A DNA stretch of 64,000 nt from Noviherbaspirillum sp. Root189. GTDB lineage: Bacteria > Pseudomonadota > Gammaproteobacteria > Burkholderiales > Burkholderiaceae_D. The notes under the pieces are model-generated. The model did not search any database. It saw only the letters and a program-made list of their open reading frames with translations, and had not been told where the DNA came from. Each line of letters opens with the position of its first letter. Within the stretch, counting starts at the first letter, position 1. Location: positions 1 to 64,000 of the forward strand of contig NZ_LMHZ01000015.1 of NCBI RefSeq assembly GCF_001428545.1. Direction: 5' to 3'. Shown piece after piece: positions 9,699 to 18,502 of this stretch. Made by a program: the position numbers and the translations under genes.

Positions 9699-10766
9699 TC
9701 AAAGGGAGAAGCCGGACACGTTGCGACGCGAGGCATAAGGACTGCGCAGGCGGATGTCGTTGTCCCGCTCGCGCAGGTTCCACCATGCGGCGAAGGCCAG
9801 CCCGGCGGCCAGTAGCGTCATCATGGCTTTCGGATGGGTAACCGCTTGGGTGTACAGGCTGGATTCAAAAACATGACCTTCATACCCCTGTCTCTCTTGC
9901 AGGTCGGTACCGGGACTGTAGAGGCTGTGCTGGTTCTTGTCGCGCGGAGGCCGGTTGGTTTTCTGCTGTGAGAACCCGAAGCGTTTCATCAGACTGTCCA
10001 TCACACGCGGAGCGTGATAGGCACTTGCCGCGACAAATCGCGCGGCACCACCGACAAAGATGTCGCGCTTGAAATTTTCAGCCGCGTACAGGATGGCATT
10101 GGCAGCGACTTCGGGGGCGTAGATGGGAGGCGGCAACTTCGGCTCCACCTCCATGTAGTTCTTTGCATGCTCGACGAACATCGTATCGATGGCTGCAGGC
10201 TTGATCAGGCTAACGGCAACCGGTGCGCCCTCTTCTTCAAGTTCGAGACGAAGCGAGTCGGTAAACCCCTTGACCGCATGCTTGGAAGCGGAATACATCC
10301 CTTGTAAGGGCACCGCGCGATCCGATACTTCACTGCCGAGATTGATGATCGCCCCACCGTTTTTTTTAAGATGCTCAACCGCAACCAGGGAGCCGTGCAC
10401 GGTACCCCAGAAATTTGTCTGGAACAGCTTTCTCTGGTCTTCCAGCGATACGTCTTCGGTACGTCCAAAGATGGATACCCCGGCATTATTGACCCAGGTA
10501 TCGAATCCGCCGAAGCGGTCAATGGCAGCCTGGGCGATGCGGCGCACATCTTCTTCAATCCCGACGTCGGCAACGACATGAATAACGTCGTTGCCCTTTT
10601 TCGATAATTCGAAATTCAGTTGCTTGAGCGCATCTTCGTTGCGAGCCGCCAGCACCAGCTTTGCACCACGCTGAGCCGCATGTCTTGCCGTTGTCAGGCC
10701 GATGCCACTCGTCGCGCCGGTAATGACCACGACCTGTTCCGATAGTTTTTTCAGTCGATATTTCAT
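9699..10766 (-). CDS. Short-chain dehydrogenase/reductase with C-terminal membrane anchor
   Basis: A 355-residue protein. The first 260 residues form a classical SDR: cofactor motif TGATSGIG (16-23), NNAGVS, catalytic YSASK (about 163-167), and PAAIDT after it. The C-terminal 95 residues are an extension ending in a hydrophobic helix (TLLAAGLAFAAWW), suggesting membrane attachment; this layout is common in uncharacterised SDRs of Burkholderiales. The substrate cannot be told. I start at the ATG at 10766 because AAGGAG sits eight bases upstream; the open frame continues for another 34 codons without such a site. It is followed directly by the DksA-like gene. Confidence 0.85.
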   Translation of the reverse strand: MKYRLKKLSEQVVVITGATSGIGLTTARHAAQRGAKLVLAARNEDALKQLNFELSKKGNDVIHVVADVGIEEDVRRIAQAAIDRFGGFDTWVNNAGVSIFGRTEDVSLEDQRKLFQTNFWGTVHGSLVAVEHLKKNGGAIINLGSEVSDRAVPLQGMYSASKHAVKGFTDSLRLELEEEGAPVAVSLIKPAAIDTMFVEHAKNYMEVEPKLPPPIYAPEVAANAILYAAENFKRDIFVGGAARFVAASAYHAPRVMDSLMKRFGFSQQKTNRPPRDKNQHSLYSPGTDLQERQGYEGHVFESSLYTQAVTHPKAMMTLLAAGLAFAAWWNLRERDNDIRLRSPYASRRNVSGFSL

Positions 10767-11042
10767 CTGGACGCTCCTTTCCGGAAAAGGCTTCAGCGAA
10801 ATCCATGCCCGCGACAACTCTGCTTGCCAAAGCGACAATCCAGCCATGTGGGCATCAACTTGCTGCAATTTTTACCCTATGCATGCGCGTTTTTGCATTA
10901 TCCCGGACAAGACCCAGACTAGAATCATGAGGCAAATCCCTTCATGTTTCTTTCTGCGAGGACGTAACGGGAACTGATTGCTGCCAGCGATGCCGATATA
11001 CTGCGGCACCAAAGTCATCATCAGCGAAGGTGTATCAGCAAA

Positions 11043-11672
11043 ATGCGCTCCATTACCATTACGCTCAACGACGAGGAGCAAGCGCTCCTTACCGAAGAGT
11101 ACAAAAAAATGTCAATCGACTGGCTTCGTTGCCGTCCGGGAACGCTGCCGCCAGCGTTCGAACAGTGGGTGACAGACCGAACGATAGCCAGCATCCGGGA
11201 AAGCGCCTTGCGCGGAACCGAAAGCGAAGAAATCAGGGCCATCGATGCCATCGAGAAGCTGATTACTGGGCTGCGTCCAAACGGCTTCGGGCTGGTGCAT
11301 TTCGGCAAGGCGGGCATCGAACCGGCCGACTCGGCCGAAGAACTGGCGGACAAGATGGCAACCGAACTTGGCCTGTCGCGTACGCGCGCAAACCGGATCC
11401 GAGAATTGCTCGTAAATTATGCAAAGCATCCGAAGGAAATTGCTGACGCCGGCCATGTCGTTGTCACACGGCGAACCTACGGCGCATTGCATGAAGCCTA
11501 CCGTGAACTTGTGTTGCGTACCGAAAAGGCGCGCAAGCGGCTGGGGGAAGACAAGGCATTGGGAAGGGTCGAAGGCGGAGTCGCCATCCTGGTTAGCCTC
11601 AATGTCATGACGCGTGAAACCGCACAAGCAAAAACCGACGCGTTCAAGTTGCAGCAAGACAGCATTGGCTGA
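11043..11672 (+). CDS. Hypothetical protein, possible DNA-binding helix-turn-helix region
   Basis: A 209-residue soluble protein that I do not recognise. It starts with MRSITITLNDEEQALL and is rich in charged helices. A segment near the middle (about 100-125, ELADKMATELGLSRTRANRI) resembles a helix-turn-helix, and the C-terminal part is also helical. No signal peptide or membrane segment. GAAGG lies 12 bases upstream of the ATG, a rather long spacing. It is the first of three plus-strand genes of unknown function (11043, 11754, 12165), separated by 80 and 130 bases. Third-position GC bias looks like that of the neighbours, which supports real coding. Confidence 0.65.
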   Translation: MRSITITLNDEEQALLTEEYKKMSIDWLRCRPGTLPPAFEQWVTDRTIASIRESALRGTESEEIRAIDAIEKLITGLRPNGFGLVHFGKAGIEPADSAEELADKMATELGLSRTRANRIRELLVNYAKHPKEIADAGHVVVTRRTYGALHEAYRELVLRTEKARKRLGEDKALGRVEGGVAILVSLNVMTRETAQAKTDAFKLQQDSIG

Positions 11673-11753
11673 CGAAACCGGTGCCGTTCACATTTCGCGA
11701 ATCAAGCCACGGCGACAATCACTGACGATCAGCATCCATACACGAGGTGTCCG

Positions 11754-12035
11754 ATGAGCTATCCGAAGAATCAGTTTGGTGTCCCGCAATTTCCGGATCA
11801 TGACGCGCGCAGGCTGTTCGTCCTGCTGTCGGCAATCGACCTTCTCGAGCGCCCGACCGTCTCGGCGATCGCCGACCTGACCAGCCAGGACCGCGACCGT
11901 ATTGACGACGACATCATGCGTCTAAGGGAAGAATTCGGTGTCGTGCTGCACAAGGTCGGCGAGATCTATCACATCGAATCCTGGGGCGACGTGCTGCAAA
12001 AAGATGGGGTCACCCGGTTCCTTAAGACACAATGA
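11754..12035 (+). CDS. Small hypothetical protein with winged-helix-like fold
   Basis: A 93-residue protein beginning MSYPKNQFGVPQFPDHDARRLFVLL. The middle (LERPTVSAIADLTSQDRDRIDDDI) followed by LREEFGVVLHKVGEIYHIESWG looks like a helix-turn-helix followed by a beta wing, so a small DNA-binding protein is possible. I cannot assign a family. A GAGG site lies seven to ten bases upstream of the ATG. Gene neighbours on both sides are also of unknown function. Confidence 0.6.
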   Translation: MSYPKNQFGVPQFPDHDARRLFVLLSAIDLLERPTVSAIADLTSQDRDRIDDDIMRLREEFGVVLHKVGEIYHIESWGDVLQKDGVTRFLKTQ

Positions 12036-12164
12036 GGGGACGGCCGCTGCCGAACGATCGCTCTTTGTCATTCATTCATTCATTCGTGCAGCCGGCATCT
12101 CAAATCGGGCGAACCCCTGGGACGTGCCGGACTCTAAACGTACAAGTCACGAAAGGAACCGGAT

Positions 12165-12398
12165 ATGTCAGAGAAAACTTCCCCCTCTTCGGATACGGCT
12201 GATCAGCCATCCAGGAAAGCCAATGTCACTGAAGCAAGCAAGGTCCCGCCTGGCCCTTATGTAGGCAGGCCGCTCGACGGTAGCCAGTACATCGATGTTG
12301 TGGAGGAGCAGGAATATGCCGACCGGCCCCCTTCACGCGAGGAACAGCAACCGCGTTATTCCTACCTCAAGCATGGCCAGCCGAAAGACAAGGCTTGA
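12165..12398 (+). CDS. Small hydrophilic hypothetical protein, probably disordered
   Basis: A 77-residue protein of polar and charged residues with several prolines (PPGPYVGRPLDGSQYIDVV, then EEQQPRYSYLKHGQ). No fold, signal peptide or membrane segment is evident; it is likely disordered. The ribosome site AAAGGAA sits eight bases upstream of the ATG, which is the main reason to believe it. Function unknown. Confidence 0.55.
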   Translation: MSEKTSPSSDTADQPSRKANVTEASKVPPGPYVGRPLDGSQYIDVVEEQEYADRPPSREEQQPRYSYLKHGQPKDKA

Positions 12399-12481
12399 TG
12401 GCGGCAACCCCGCAACTCCGCCGCTGTTGCCTGAACTTCCGGCAAAACAGCGCGATGTTCGGCATTGAGGTAGTCGTTCGC

Positions 12482-12727
12482 TTATCTGCCCAGTACGGCA
12501 AGCGTGGCGGAATGTATTTGGGCATGTATTTGCCCGCCAGGTACCTGATGCGGAATAGGATCCTGTAGCGGCGTCGGATCCGGTTGCGGCACTTCCAGCG
12601 GCGGCTCCTGGCCGGGCTGCGGGTTGGTTTGAGAACGGCAGATCGGCGCCACGAAAGTCTCTTCCAGGAAGTCGATCAGGCTGTCGATGGCAGAAGCCAG
12701 TCCAGGCGGATTCCAGGTAATGTCCAT
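12482..12727 (-). CDS. Small proline-rich hypothetical protein
   Basis: An 81-residue protein on the minus strand. The first 30 residues (MDITWNPPGLASAIDSLIDF) could form an amphipathic helix; the rest is rich in proline, glutamine and aspartate (PPLEVPQPDPTPLQDPIP). An AAGGAG lies four bases upstream of the ATG. It is convergent with the preceding plus-strand unknown genes. I cannot assign a function. Confidence 0.5.
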   Translation of the reverse strand: MDITWNPPGLASAIDSLIDFLEETFVAPICRSQTNPQPGQEPPLEVPQPDPTPLQDPIPHQVPGGQIHAQIHSATLAVLGR

Positions 12728-12796
12728 GTCACTCCTTGTGGCGATGCAGTCGAAAGCCCATCGTACTACCGCAAGGAGTGGCGGCCTTGATGATTG

Positions 12797-13693
12797 TCAG
12801 CGTGACGACAGCACGATACCTGACACAATCAAGCCAAACGCAATAATGTGATAAACATGCGGCATCTCCCCGAGAAAGGCCGACGACATCACTGCGGCAA
12901 ATAACGGCGTGAGGTTGCTGAAGAATCCGGCGATATTCGGCCCCACTCGCTGAACGCCTATTCCCCAGCAACGAAACGCAAGCACCGCGGGTCCGATAGC
13001 GACATACAGCAAAGCGGCCAATAGTTGCCAGCTCCATGTAATTTCCCGTCCGGTAACGGCCCACTCTCCACCCGCAAATACACCCGACCAGACGACGCCA
13101 TAAACAACCTGGGCCATCAGGAATGGCGCCCAGCGACTGCGCAAGGCAGCCGGCACTTGGGATCGCGTGAGCAACCAGCTATAGAGCGACCATGCAATCG
13201 TGGCCAGGATCATGAACATATCGCCAGCGACTAAGCGCAGGGAAAGCAACTGGTTCAGTTCACCCCGGCTCAGCACAAACAGCACCCCTGCAATGGAACA
13301 AGCCGCGCCCAGGATTTGTTTGCGACTCACCGGCGCTTTGAAGAACAGATAACCGATCAGCAGCATCCACACGGGCATGCTCGCAGCGACCAACGTGACG
13401 TTGATCGGTGTCGATGTCTGCAAGGCGAGATACTGCAATGCGTTATACATGCCAATACCCAGCAGCCCCAGGACAGCCAGGCTGCGACGATGCGCCCACA
13501 GCCCGCTACCCGGCCGCAAGACGGTAGCGGCAAGCGGCAACAGGATGACAAATGCGATGGCCCAGCGCAGGAAGTTGAGCATCAGCGGCGGAACCATGTC
13601 ATGAACGAGACGTCCGACGATGGCATTGCCCGCCCACAGCAGTGGTGGCACCACCAGCAATAGCGCCGTGGCGGGGGTCAATTGGCGATTCAT
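12797..13693 (-). CDS. DMT-superfamily (EamA) transporter
   Basis: A 298-residue inner-membrane protein with ten predicted membrane helices in two EamA repeats, each about 140 residues. The first helix holds VVPPLLWAGNAIVGR, a common EamA opening, and the C-terminal repeat has IGPAVLAFRCWGIGVQRVGPNIAGFF. Family members export amino acids, nucleosides or other small metabolites; the substrate cannot be predicted from sequence alone. The length is normal. It is monocistronic, and the 0.9 kb upstream is sparsely coded. Confidence 0.9.
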   Translation of the reverse strand: MNRQLTPATALLLVVPPLLWAGNAIVGRLVHDMVPPLMLNFLRWAIAFVILLPLAATVLRPGSGLWAHRRSLAVLGLLGIGMYNALQYLALQTSTPINVTLVAASMPVWMLLIGYLFFKAPVSRKQILGAACSIAGVLFVLSRGELNQLLSLRLVAGDMFMILATIAWSLYSWLLTRSQVPAALRSRWAPFLMAQVVYGVVWSGVFAGGEWAVTGREITWSWQLLAALLYVAIGPAVLAFRCWGIGVQRVGPNIAGFFSNLTPLFAAVMSSAFLGEMPHVYHIIAFGLIVSGIVLSSR

Positions 13694-14150
13694 GGATGAG
13701 TTAGGAAAATCGATGCGGGGAACGGTTATGCGTCGTTATCTTTGCCGGCTAGCGGCCAAAGAAACGAGCTGAAGCATACGCGATTTTCGCGACTCGCGTG
13801 CCCTCGATGTGGCGCGCTACCAGGTCGCTACCCGGATGGGCTTCAATTCACATCAGTCATCAAGATGGGTGCAAAACAGAGCACGTCCTACGTATCCGCA
13901 GAGCGCTTTGATGGCGTTTGGGGCGAACGCTGTAAGACAAGCATAGAGTGGAATAAGATAACTGTCTGGATTTATAGTGACCGCGACCTGCTAGCGAGAT
14001 GTTTCTCTCCACAGTCCTTGCCCACCCTTGAAAGGGCTGCGGGTTTTTTATTTTAAAGGCTGTGTGCAAATGGAATTGAAATGGACTTGTAAAGCGACGT
14101 GACAACTGCCAGCGCATAGCAGCCCATGGCTCGTGACAGTGCCATCATGT
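13694..14150. other. Sparse intergenic DNA with a possible small-RNA terminator
   Basis: I see no convincing gene. A 104-codon plus-strand frame (13742-14056) runs straight through the T-rich end and has no family features. At about 14023-14055 a weak stem (CCCTT paired with AAGGG, extended by CCC/GGG across an internal loop) is followed by TTTTTTATTTT on the plus strand, which looks like an intrinsic terminator for a transcript that starts somewhere in 13850-13990. No protein gene precedes it on that strand. Confidence 0.4.
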
Positions 14151-14375
14151 TCAATGTGACGCCCTCGTTCCCTGAATTGAGACACCTGAACCGGCGACCG
14201 TCTTGGTGGCTTCGTCAGGCGTCGCCTGCGAGGCGGGACGAAGGAGCCCTCGAATGCTTTCCCAGATCGTGTCACGCAAGATTAATAGCGCCGCGCCCAG
14301 GTAGATGGCAAGGAGTATGGCGATCGCGCAGATGGAGCTATGGATGACTGATAGGTTCTCTTCCATTTCATGCAT
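14151..14375 (-). CDS. Small single-pass membrane protein, unknown
   Basis: A 74-residue protein with one clear membrane segment at about residues 12-34 (SSICAIAILLAIYLGAALLIL) and a polar C-terminal tail. CAGGGGAAAACC precedes the first ATG, a plausible ribosome site; a second ATG three codons later could also serve. No family is recognised. Evidence rests on the membrane segment and ribosome site only. Confidence 0.45.
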   Translation of the reverse strand: MHEMEENLSVIHSSICAIAILLAIYLGAALLILRDTIWESIRGLLRPASQATPDEATKTVAGSGVSIQGTRASH

Positions 14376-14536
14376 GGTTTTCCCCTGGATGCCTCTGTTT
14401 GTACCAATGTAATGACTTATTCCAGAAGCAACTTGAGATGCCGCAAGGAAGCAATGGGCCCTTTGGACAGCCTGGCACCGTCCAGATCATTGATGCGGAA
14501 AACCTGGTTTTGGATACCCAGCAGGAAGGCCAAAAC

Positions 14537-14564
14537 AAAAAAGCTCCCGATCGGGAGCTTTTTA
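14537..14564. terminator. Intrinsic terminator, bidirectional
   Basis: AAAAAGCTCCCGA directly followed by its complement TCGGGAGCTTTTT: a perfect palindrome with A and T tails. It lies just beyond the 3' end of tRNA-Ser (minus strand) and could end that transcript about 75 bases downstream. Confidence 0.85.
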
Positions 14565-14635
14565 TCACCACAAGGTATGCGGTTATCGTCACGTTGAAAT
14601 CAACTAACTTACTGACTTCAAGGACAAAATGTACG

Positions 14636-14725
14636 TGGCGGAGGCTGTGAGATTCGAACTCACGGACGGGTCACCCCGTCGGCAGTTTTCAAGACTGCTG
14701 GTTTAAACCACTCACCCAAACCTCC
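14636..14725 (-). tRNA. tRNA-Ser (anticodon UGA)
   Basis: A 90-base class II tRNA with a long variable arm. The acceptor stem is GGAGGTT paired with AGCCTCC (one G-T), the discriminator is G, and CCA is encoded. The anticodon loop CTTGAAA (14687-14693) is closed by GCAGT/ACTGC, giving UGA, which reads UCA and other UCN codons. The T arm contains GTTCGAATC. No integrated element with a duplicated tRNA 3' end is visible downstream. Confidence 0.97.
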
Positions 14726-14838
14726 TTACCCTTGACGCTGCTCGAGACGCGACGACCGGAGCCGATCATATGTCCGCGACGTTTCGGGAATGCGAATTAT
14801 ACCTAACTCGCCGTCACTTGCCGATTCCTCAACGCGAT

Positions 14839-16098
14839 TTAGTTGAGAAAGATTTGCTGCAAATCATTTAAAAATCGGCGTCCCAGTTCTGTGGGCCGGA
14901 TGATACGGTGATCGCGGTACAACAGGCCCTTTGTCTCTGCAAGATTAAGCTGCTTCTCGATCGCGTTCAAGGTCAGGCCAGTACGTTCGGCAAACAGGTT
15001 GACCTCGAAACCCTCATTCAGCCGCAAGGCGTTAAGCATGAATTCAAAGCCCAAGTCATCCCGGCCCAGTTCGAATTCTTCCTGGATCGGCCTACCGGCA
15101 TTGACCTGTTCAAGATAAGCCTTGGGTTGCTTGTAACGCATCTGCCGCACGATGCGATGAGGAAATGAAATCTTGGAATGGGCTCCAGCCCCGATACCGA
15201 CATAATCACCGAATTGCCAATAGTTCAAGTTATGCCGCGCCTGGCGACCGGGCTGCGCATACGCTGACACTTCGTAGTGCTGATACCCGGCAGCAGCAGT
15301 TTGCGCAAACAGCATGTCCTGCATTTCCGCGCTGCTATCGTCATCCGGCACGACTGGCGGGTGCTTTGCAAAATAGGTATTCGGCTCCAGCGTCAAGTGG
15401 TAAAGCGATAGATGCGGAGGGGCAAAGGCAATTGCAGTCGAGACATCTTCTTTTGCTTCCTCCAGCGTTTGCGAAGGCAGTGCAAACATCAGGTCGAGAT
15501 TGAAGTTATCAAAATTGGCATGCGCGATGTCGACTGCCTTTCTTGCTTCGTTGGCATCGTGGATACGTCCAAGCGCTTCCAGGTGCCGCGCATTGAAACT
15601 CTGTATCCCGATCGATAAGCGGTTGATACCGCTGGCGCGATAGGAGCGGAACTTGTCCGCTTCAAAGGTGCCGGGATTGGCCTCCATCGTGACTTCGATC
15701 GCCCCGTCGAGCGGTAGCAAGGTGCGGATATCAGACATCAGACGGTCCAGTCCGGCCGCCGACATCAGGCTCGGGGTACCGCCGCCAATGAAGATCGTAT
15801 AGATCTTGCGACCCCAGATCAGCGGCAGCGCCATTTCGAGGTCCCTGCGCATAGCGGCAAGATATTCCTCCTCCGGAAAACCGCCACGCACCTCATGCGA
15901 GTTGAAATCGCAATACGGGCACTTGCGTACACACCATGGAAAATGCACATACAAGGACAAGGGCGGGAGCGCAGTCAACTGCAGAGCGCCCGGTCGCAGG
16001 AAGGCGTTGGCGACATCCACCGGCGAGGACGGCGCGCTGCTTGCAGTCCCTGCGGCGCTCGCTACGCTGCCGGAGCCGACAGGCTTAATCGGAATCAT
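14839..16098 (-). CDS. hemW: Radical SAM protein HemW (heme chaperone)
   Basis: A 419-residue radical SAM protein. The iron-sulfur motif CVRKCPYC has Cys56, Cys60 and Cys63, followed by DFNSH, and GGGTPS follows at about 105. These are features of HemW, long annotated as an oxygen-independent coproporphyrinogen oxidase but now viewed as a heme-trafficking chaperone. An N-terminal extension of about 45 residues, rich in Ala, Ser and Pro, precedes the domain. The ATG overlaps the stop of rdgB as ATGA, so the two are translationally coupled. It ends the minus-strand cluster kinase - phosphatase - rph - rdgB - hemW. Confidence 0.92.
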   Translation of the reverse strand: MIPIKPVGSGSVASAAGTASSAPSSPVDVANAFLRPGALQLTALPPLSLYVHFPWCVRKCPYCDFNSHEVRGGFPEEEYLAAMRRDLEMALPLIWGRKIYTIFIGGGTPSLMSAAGLDRLMSDIRTLLPLDGAIEVTMEANPGTFEADKFRSYRASGINRLSIGIQSFNARHLEALGRIHDANEARKAVDIAHANFDNFNLDLMFALPSQTLEEAKEDVSTAIAFAPPHLSLYHLTLEPNTYFAKHPPVVPDDDSSAEMQDMLFAQTAAAGYQHYEVSAYAQPGRQARHNLNYWQFGDYVGIGAGAHSKISFPHRIVRQMRYKQPKAYLEQVNAGRPIQEEFELGRDDLGFEFMLNALRLNEGFEVNLFAERTGLTLNAIEKQLNLAETKGLLYRDHRIIRPTELGRRFLNDLQQIFLN

Positions 16099-16679
16099 CT
16101 TAATTTCTCTACCAGAACTCGTAATGCCTGCCCTCGATGGGACAAACGGTTTTTTTCATCTGCGCTTAATTCGGCAGCAGTCTTGCCCAACGCCGGCAGC
16201 CAGAAATACGGGTCATACCCGAAACCACCCTCACCGCGCGCCGTTGCGATAATTTCACCATCCCAGCGCCCTTCGGCAATGACTGGCTGCGGATCGTCAG
16301 CATGACGGACGAAGACCAGCACGCAGTAATAGTAGGCCGATTTGTCCTCCCGTGCTGCGAGATCGGCAATCAGTTTCTGATTATTGCGGGTGTCGGATTT
16401 CGGTTCGCCGGCATAACGTGCGGAATACACGCCCGGCGCACCGCCGAGGGCATTCGCACAGACGCCGGAGTCGTCAGCCAATGCAGGCAGGCCCGTCAGA
16501 CGCGCCGCATGCCGTGCCTTCGCGAGCGCATTCTCGACGAAAGTCGGATGCGGTTCTTCCGCTTCCGGCACATTGAATTCGCCCTGTGGTCGCACATCGA
16601 AGCCGAGCGGCGCGAGCATCTGGCCAAATTCCTTCAACTTGCCGGCGTTATTGGAAGCCAGAACAATGGTTTTTGTCAT
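16095..16679 (-). CDS. rdgB: Non-canonical purine NTP pyrophosphatase (RdgB/HAM1)
   Basis: A 194-residue enzyme that hydrolyses dITP, ITP and XTP to the monophosphates and so keeps deaminated purines out of DNA and RNA. The opening TKTIVLASNNAGKLKEF, the active-site stretch ADDSGVCANALGGAPGVYSARYAG, GFGYDPYFW and the C-terminal SHRGQAL are all typical. I prefer the ATG at 16679, which puts the beta strand at the N-terminus as in homologues; an ATG at 16694 would add five residues. Neither has a clear ribosome site. It overlaps hemW by four bases. Confidence 0.92.
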   Translation of the reverse strand: MTKTIVLASNNAGKLKEFGQMLAPLGFDVRPQGEFNVPEAEEPHPTFVENALAKARHAARLTGLPALADDSGVCANALGGAPGVYSARYAGEPKSDTRNNQKLIADLAAREDKSAYYYCVLVFVRHADDPQPVIAEGRWDGEIIATARGEGGFGYDPYFWLPALGKTAAELSADEKNRLSHRGQALRVLVEKLR

Positions 16680-16821
16680 AAATGAAACAACCATGGCGCA
16701 CCGGGTGGGCTGACCATGGTTGGAGAAGAAAAACGTGTAGTGTAAATGACTGACGATTTCTCTTGCGGGTTCCCATTGCTGGGCGGACGGAGCGTCCTCG
16801 TTGCTTTACCCAGGCCGTCGC

Positions 16822-17550
16822 TTAAGCAGCCAGTGCTGCCTTCTGCAAAGTGATCAGTTCGCCAATGCCCTTGTCCGCAAGGTCAAGCAAACGGTTCATG
16901 GTCGTCCGATCGAAGGCCGCGCCTTCGGCCGTGCCTTGCACCTCGACGAAATGGCCCGCGTCGGTCATCACCACATTCATATCTGTGTCGCAGTCCGAAT
17001 CTTCGAGGTAATCGAGATCCAGCACCGGCATGCCGCGATAGACGCCGACGGATACCGCAGCCACGAAATGCTTGATCGGGATGGTAATGATCAGTCCATT
17101 TTGTACAAGCTTGCTGAATGCATCATGCGCGGCAACCATCGCTCCGGTAATCGCCGCGGTACGTGTGCCGCCGTCGGCCTGGATAACGTCGCAATCGAGA
17201 TGCAAGGTGCGCTCACCAAACGCCTGCAAGTCAAAGGCTGCGCGCAAGGAGCGGCCGATCAGGCGCTGGATTTCCTGAGTGCGACCTGATTGCTTGCCTT
17301 TCGCCGCTTCACGATCCATACGTGAATGCGTGGAGCGCGGCAGCATGCCGTACTCGGCGGTCATCCATCCCTGCCCTTTCCCCTTAAGGAAGCCCGGCAC
17401 CTTTTCTTCGATACTTGCGGTGCAGATTAGCTTGGTATCGCCGAACTCGATCAGCACCGAGCCTTCAGCATGCCGTGTGTAATGACGGGTAATTCGAACG
17501 GGGCGCAAAGCATCTGCCGTGCGCCCGCTGGGACGGTTTTCAGACGTCAT
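16822..17550 (-). CDS. rph: Ribonuclease PH
   Basis: A 242-residue phosphorolytic 3'-5' exoribonuclease that trims tRNA precursors. The sequence has the typical start [15 protein letters not shown], then [15 protein letters not shown], the EYGMLPRST block and the conserved GRSLRAA and [15 protein letters not shown] segments, with full length. It lies ten bases downstream of the PP2C gene, so it is probably co-transcribed with the kinase and phosphatase. A gap of about 140 bases separates it from rdgB. Confidence 0.96.
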   Translation of the reverse strand: MTSENRPSGRTADALRPVRITRHYTRHAEGSVLIEFGDTKLICTASIEEKVPGFLKGKGQGWMTAEYGMLPRSTHSRMDREAAKGKQSGRTQEIQRLIGRSLRAAFDLQAFGERTLHLDCDVIQADGGTRTAAITGAMVAAHDAFSKLVQNGLIITIPIKHFVAAVSVGVYRGMPVLDLDYLEDSDCDTDMNVVMTDAGHFVEVQGTAEGAAFDRTTMNRLLDLADKGIGELITLQKAALAA

Positions 17551-17560
17551 GGATCAAGCC

Positions 17561-18493
17561 TTAATTTTTGGACGTGACGCGTGATGATTTTTCAATCGCG
17601 CCACGGATTTCTTCAATTGCCTTCTCGATTTCGGAATCATCGAAGATATCGGCGTTCTCGAGATCAGCATGCCGCGGAGCCTGGATGGTCGTGGTGACGC
17701 TACCGATCGGCAGGGTATGTGTCGCAATCGTGTTTGGCGAATCCTGCAACACGCTGGCCCCTTCCCACATCATCGCCAATGCCGTGACATTGTCGCTGGT
17801 CTTGCCGGCGATACCGACCGCCGTTGCCAGCAGGTCCGGTACGGCGCGCACAATAGTGTTCTGGTGCAGGCTTTGCGCAAGCACGTGGTCAGGCAACACC
17901 GACCACAGCCCATCCGAGCAAAGCAGAATCACATCGCCAGCCTGAAGACTCGCACGGCGCGACAATTCCACGATCGGCATGTTCGGCGCCCCAAGGCAGT
18001 TGAAGAGCTTGTTGCGCTCGGGATGCGTATCACGCTCCGAAGGATCGACCTTTCCCTGCGCGATCAGCGTCTCGATACGTGAGTGATCCCGCGTGCGCGA
18101 CAGGATCTGTCCCTGGCGCATCCAGTACAGACGCGAGTCGCCACAGTGCGCCCAGTAGGCGCTGTTGTGCTGGATCAGGCAGGCAACGATCGTCGTCCGG
18201 GGCGTCTCTGGCAGATTATTGATCGCGCGGTAGCGATGGATTTCGCGGTGTGCGGCAAAAAAGCTCTCTTCAAGGAATTTTTCCGGCTTCTTGACGTAAG
18301 GCTTCGCGTTTTGCTGGAACAGGGAACCGATCGTCTGCAGGGAGATGGTCGCCGCCATTTCACCCTGTATATGTCCACCCATGCCATCAGCCAGCAACAG
18401 CAGCAACGCATCGCGCGTGAAGCTGTAGCCCATGCGGTCCTGGTTGTTACGGCGGCCGCCGATCTGGCTTTCCTGATAAACGGAGAATCGCAT
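17561..18493 (-). CDS. PP2C-family serine/threonine protein phosphatase
   Basis: A 310-residue soluble metal-dependent phosphatase. Conserved metal-binding motifs are NQDR (Asp19), ADGMGGH (Asp36, Gly37), GDSRLY, LLCSDGLW and DNVTALA, all intact, so it should be active. The C-terminal 60 residues are outside the core and acidic. It begins nine bases after the kinase stop codon and ends ten bases before rph, so the three form one unit. It most likely reverses phosphorylation by the partner kinase. The targets are unknown. Confidence 0.93.
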   Translation of the reverse strand: MRFSVYQESQIGGRRNNQDRMGYSFTRDALLLLLADGMGGHIQGEMAATISLQTIGSLFQQNAKPYVKKPEKFLEESFFAAHREIHRYRAINNLPETPRTTIVACLIQHNSAYWAHCGDSRLYWMRQGQILSRTRDHSRIETLIAQGKVDPSERDTHPERNKLFNCLGAPNMPIVELSRRASLQAGDVILLCSDGLWSVLPDHVLAQSLHQNTIVRAVPDLLATAVGIAGKTSDNVTALAMMWEGASVLQDSPNTIATHTLPIGSVTTTIQAPRHADLENADIFDDSEIEKAIEEIRGAIEKSSRVTSKN

Positions 18494-18502
18494 GATGGCC
18501 GC

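Noticed and set aside
13801-13835. A tRNA-like D-arm pattern on the minus strand (CCTGGTAGCGCG)
   Set aside because: No T arm, acceptor stem or anticodon stem can be built around it, so it is chance similarity.
13742-14056. A 104-codon plus-strand frame with a CPRC motif
   Set aside because: It ends inside the T-rich terminator-like sequence; no ribosome site, no similarity recalled, and composition unlike a gene.
14636-14725. tRNA-Ser as an integration site for a genomic island covering the sparse region
   Set aside because: I looked for a repeat of the tRNA 3' end in the nearby region and for an integrase gene and found neither.
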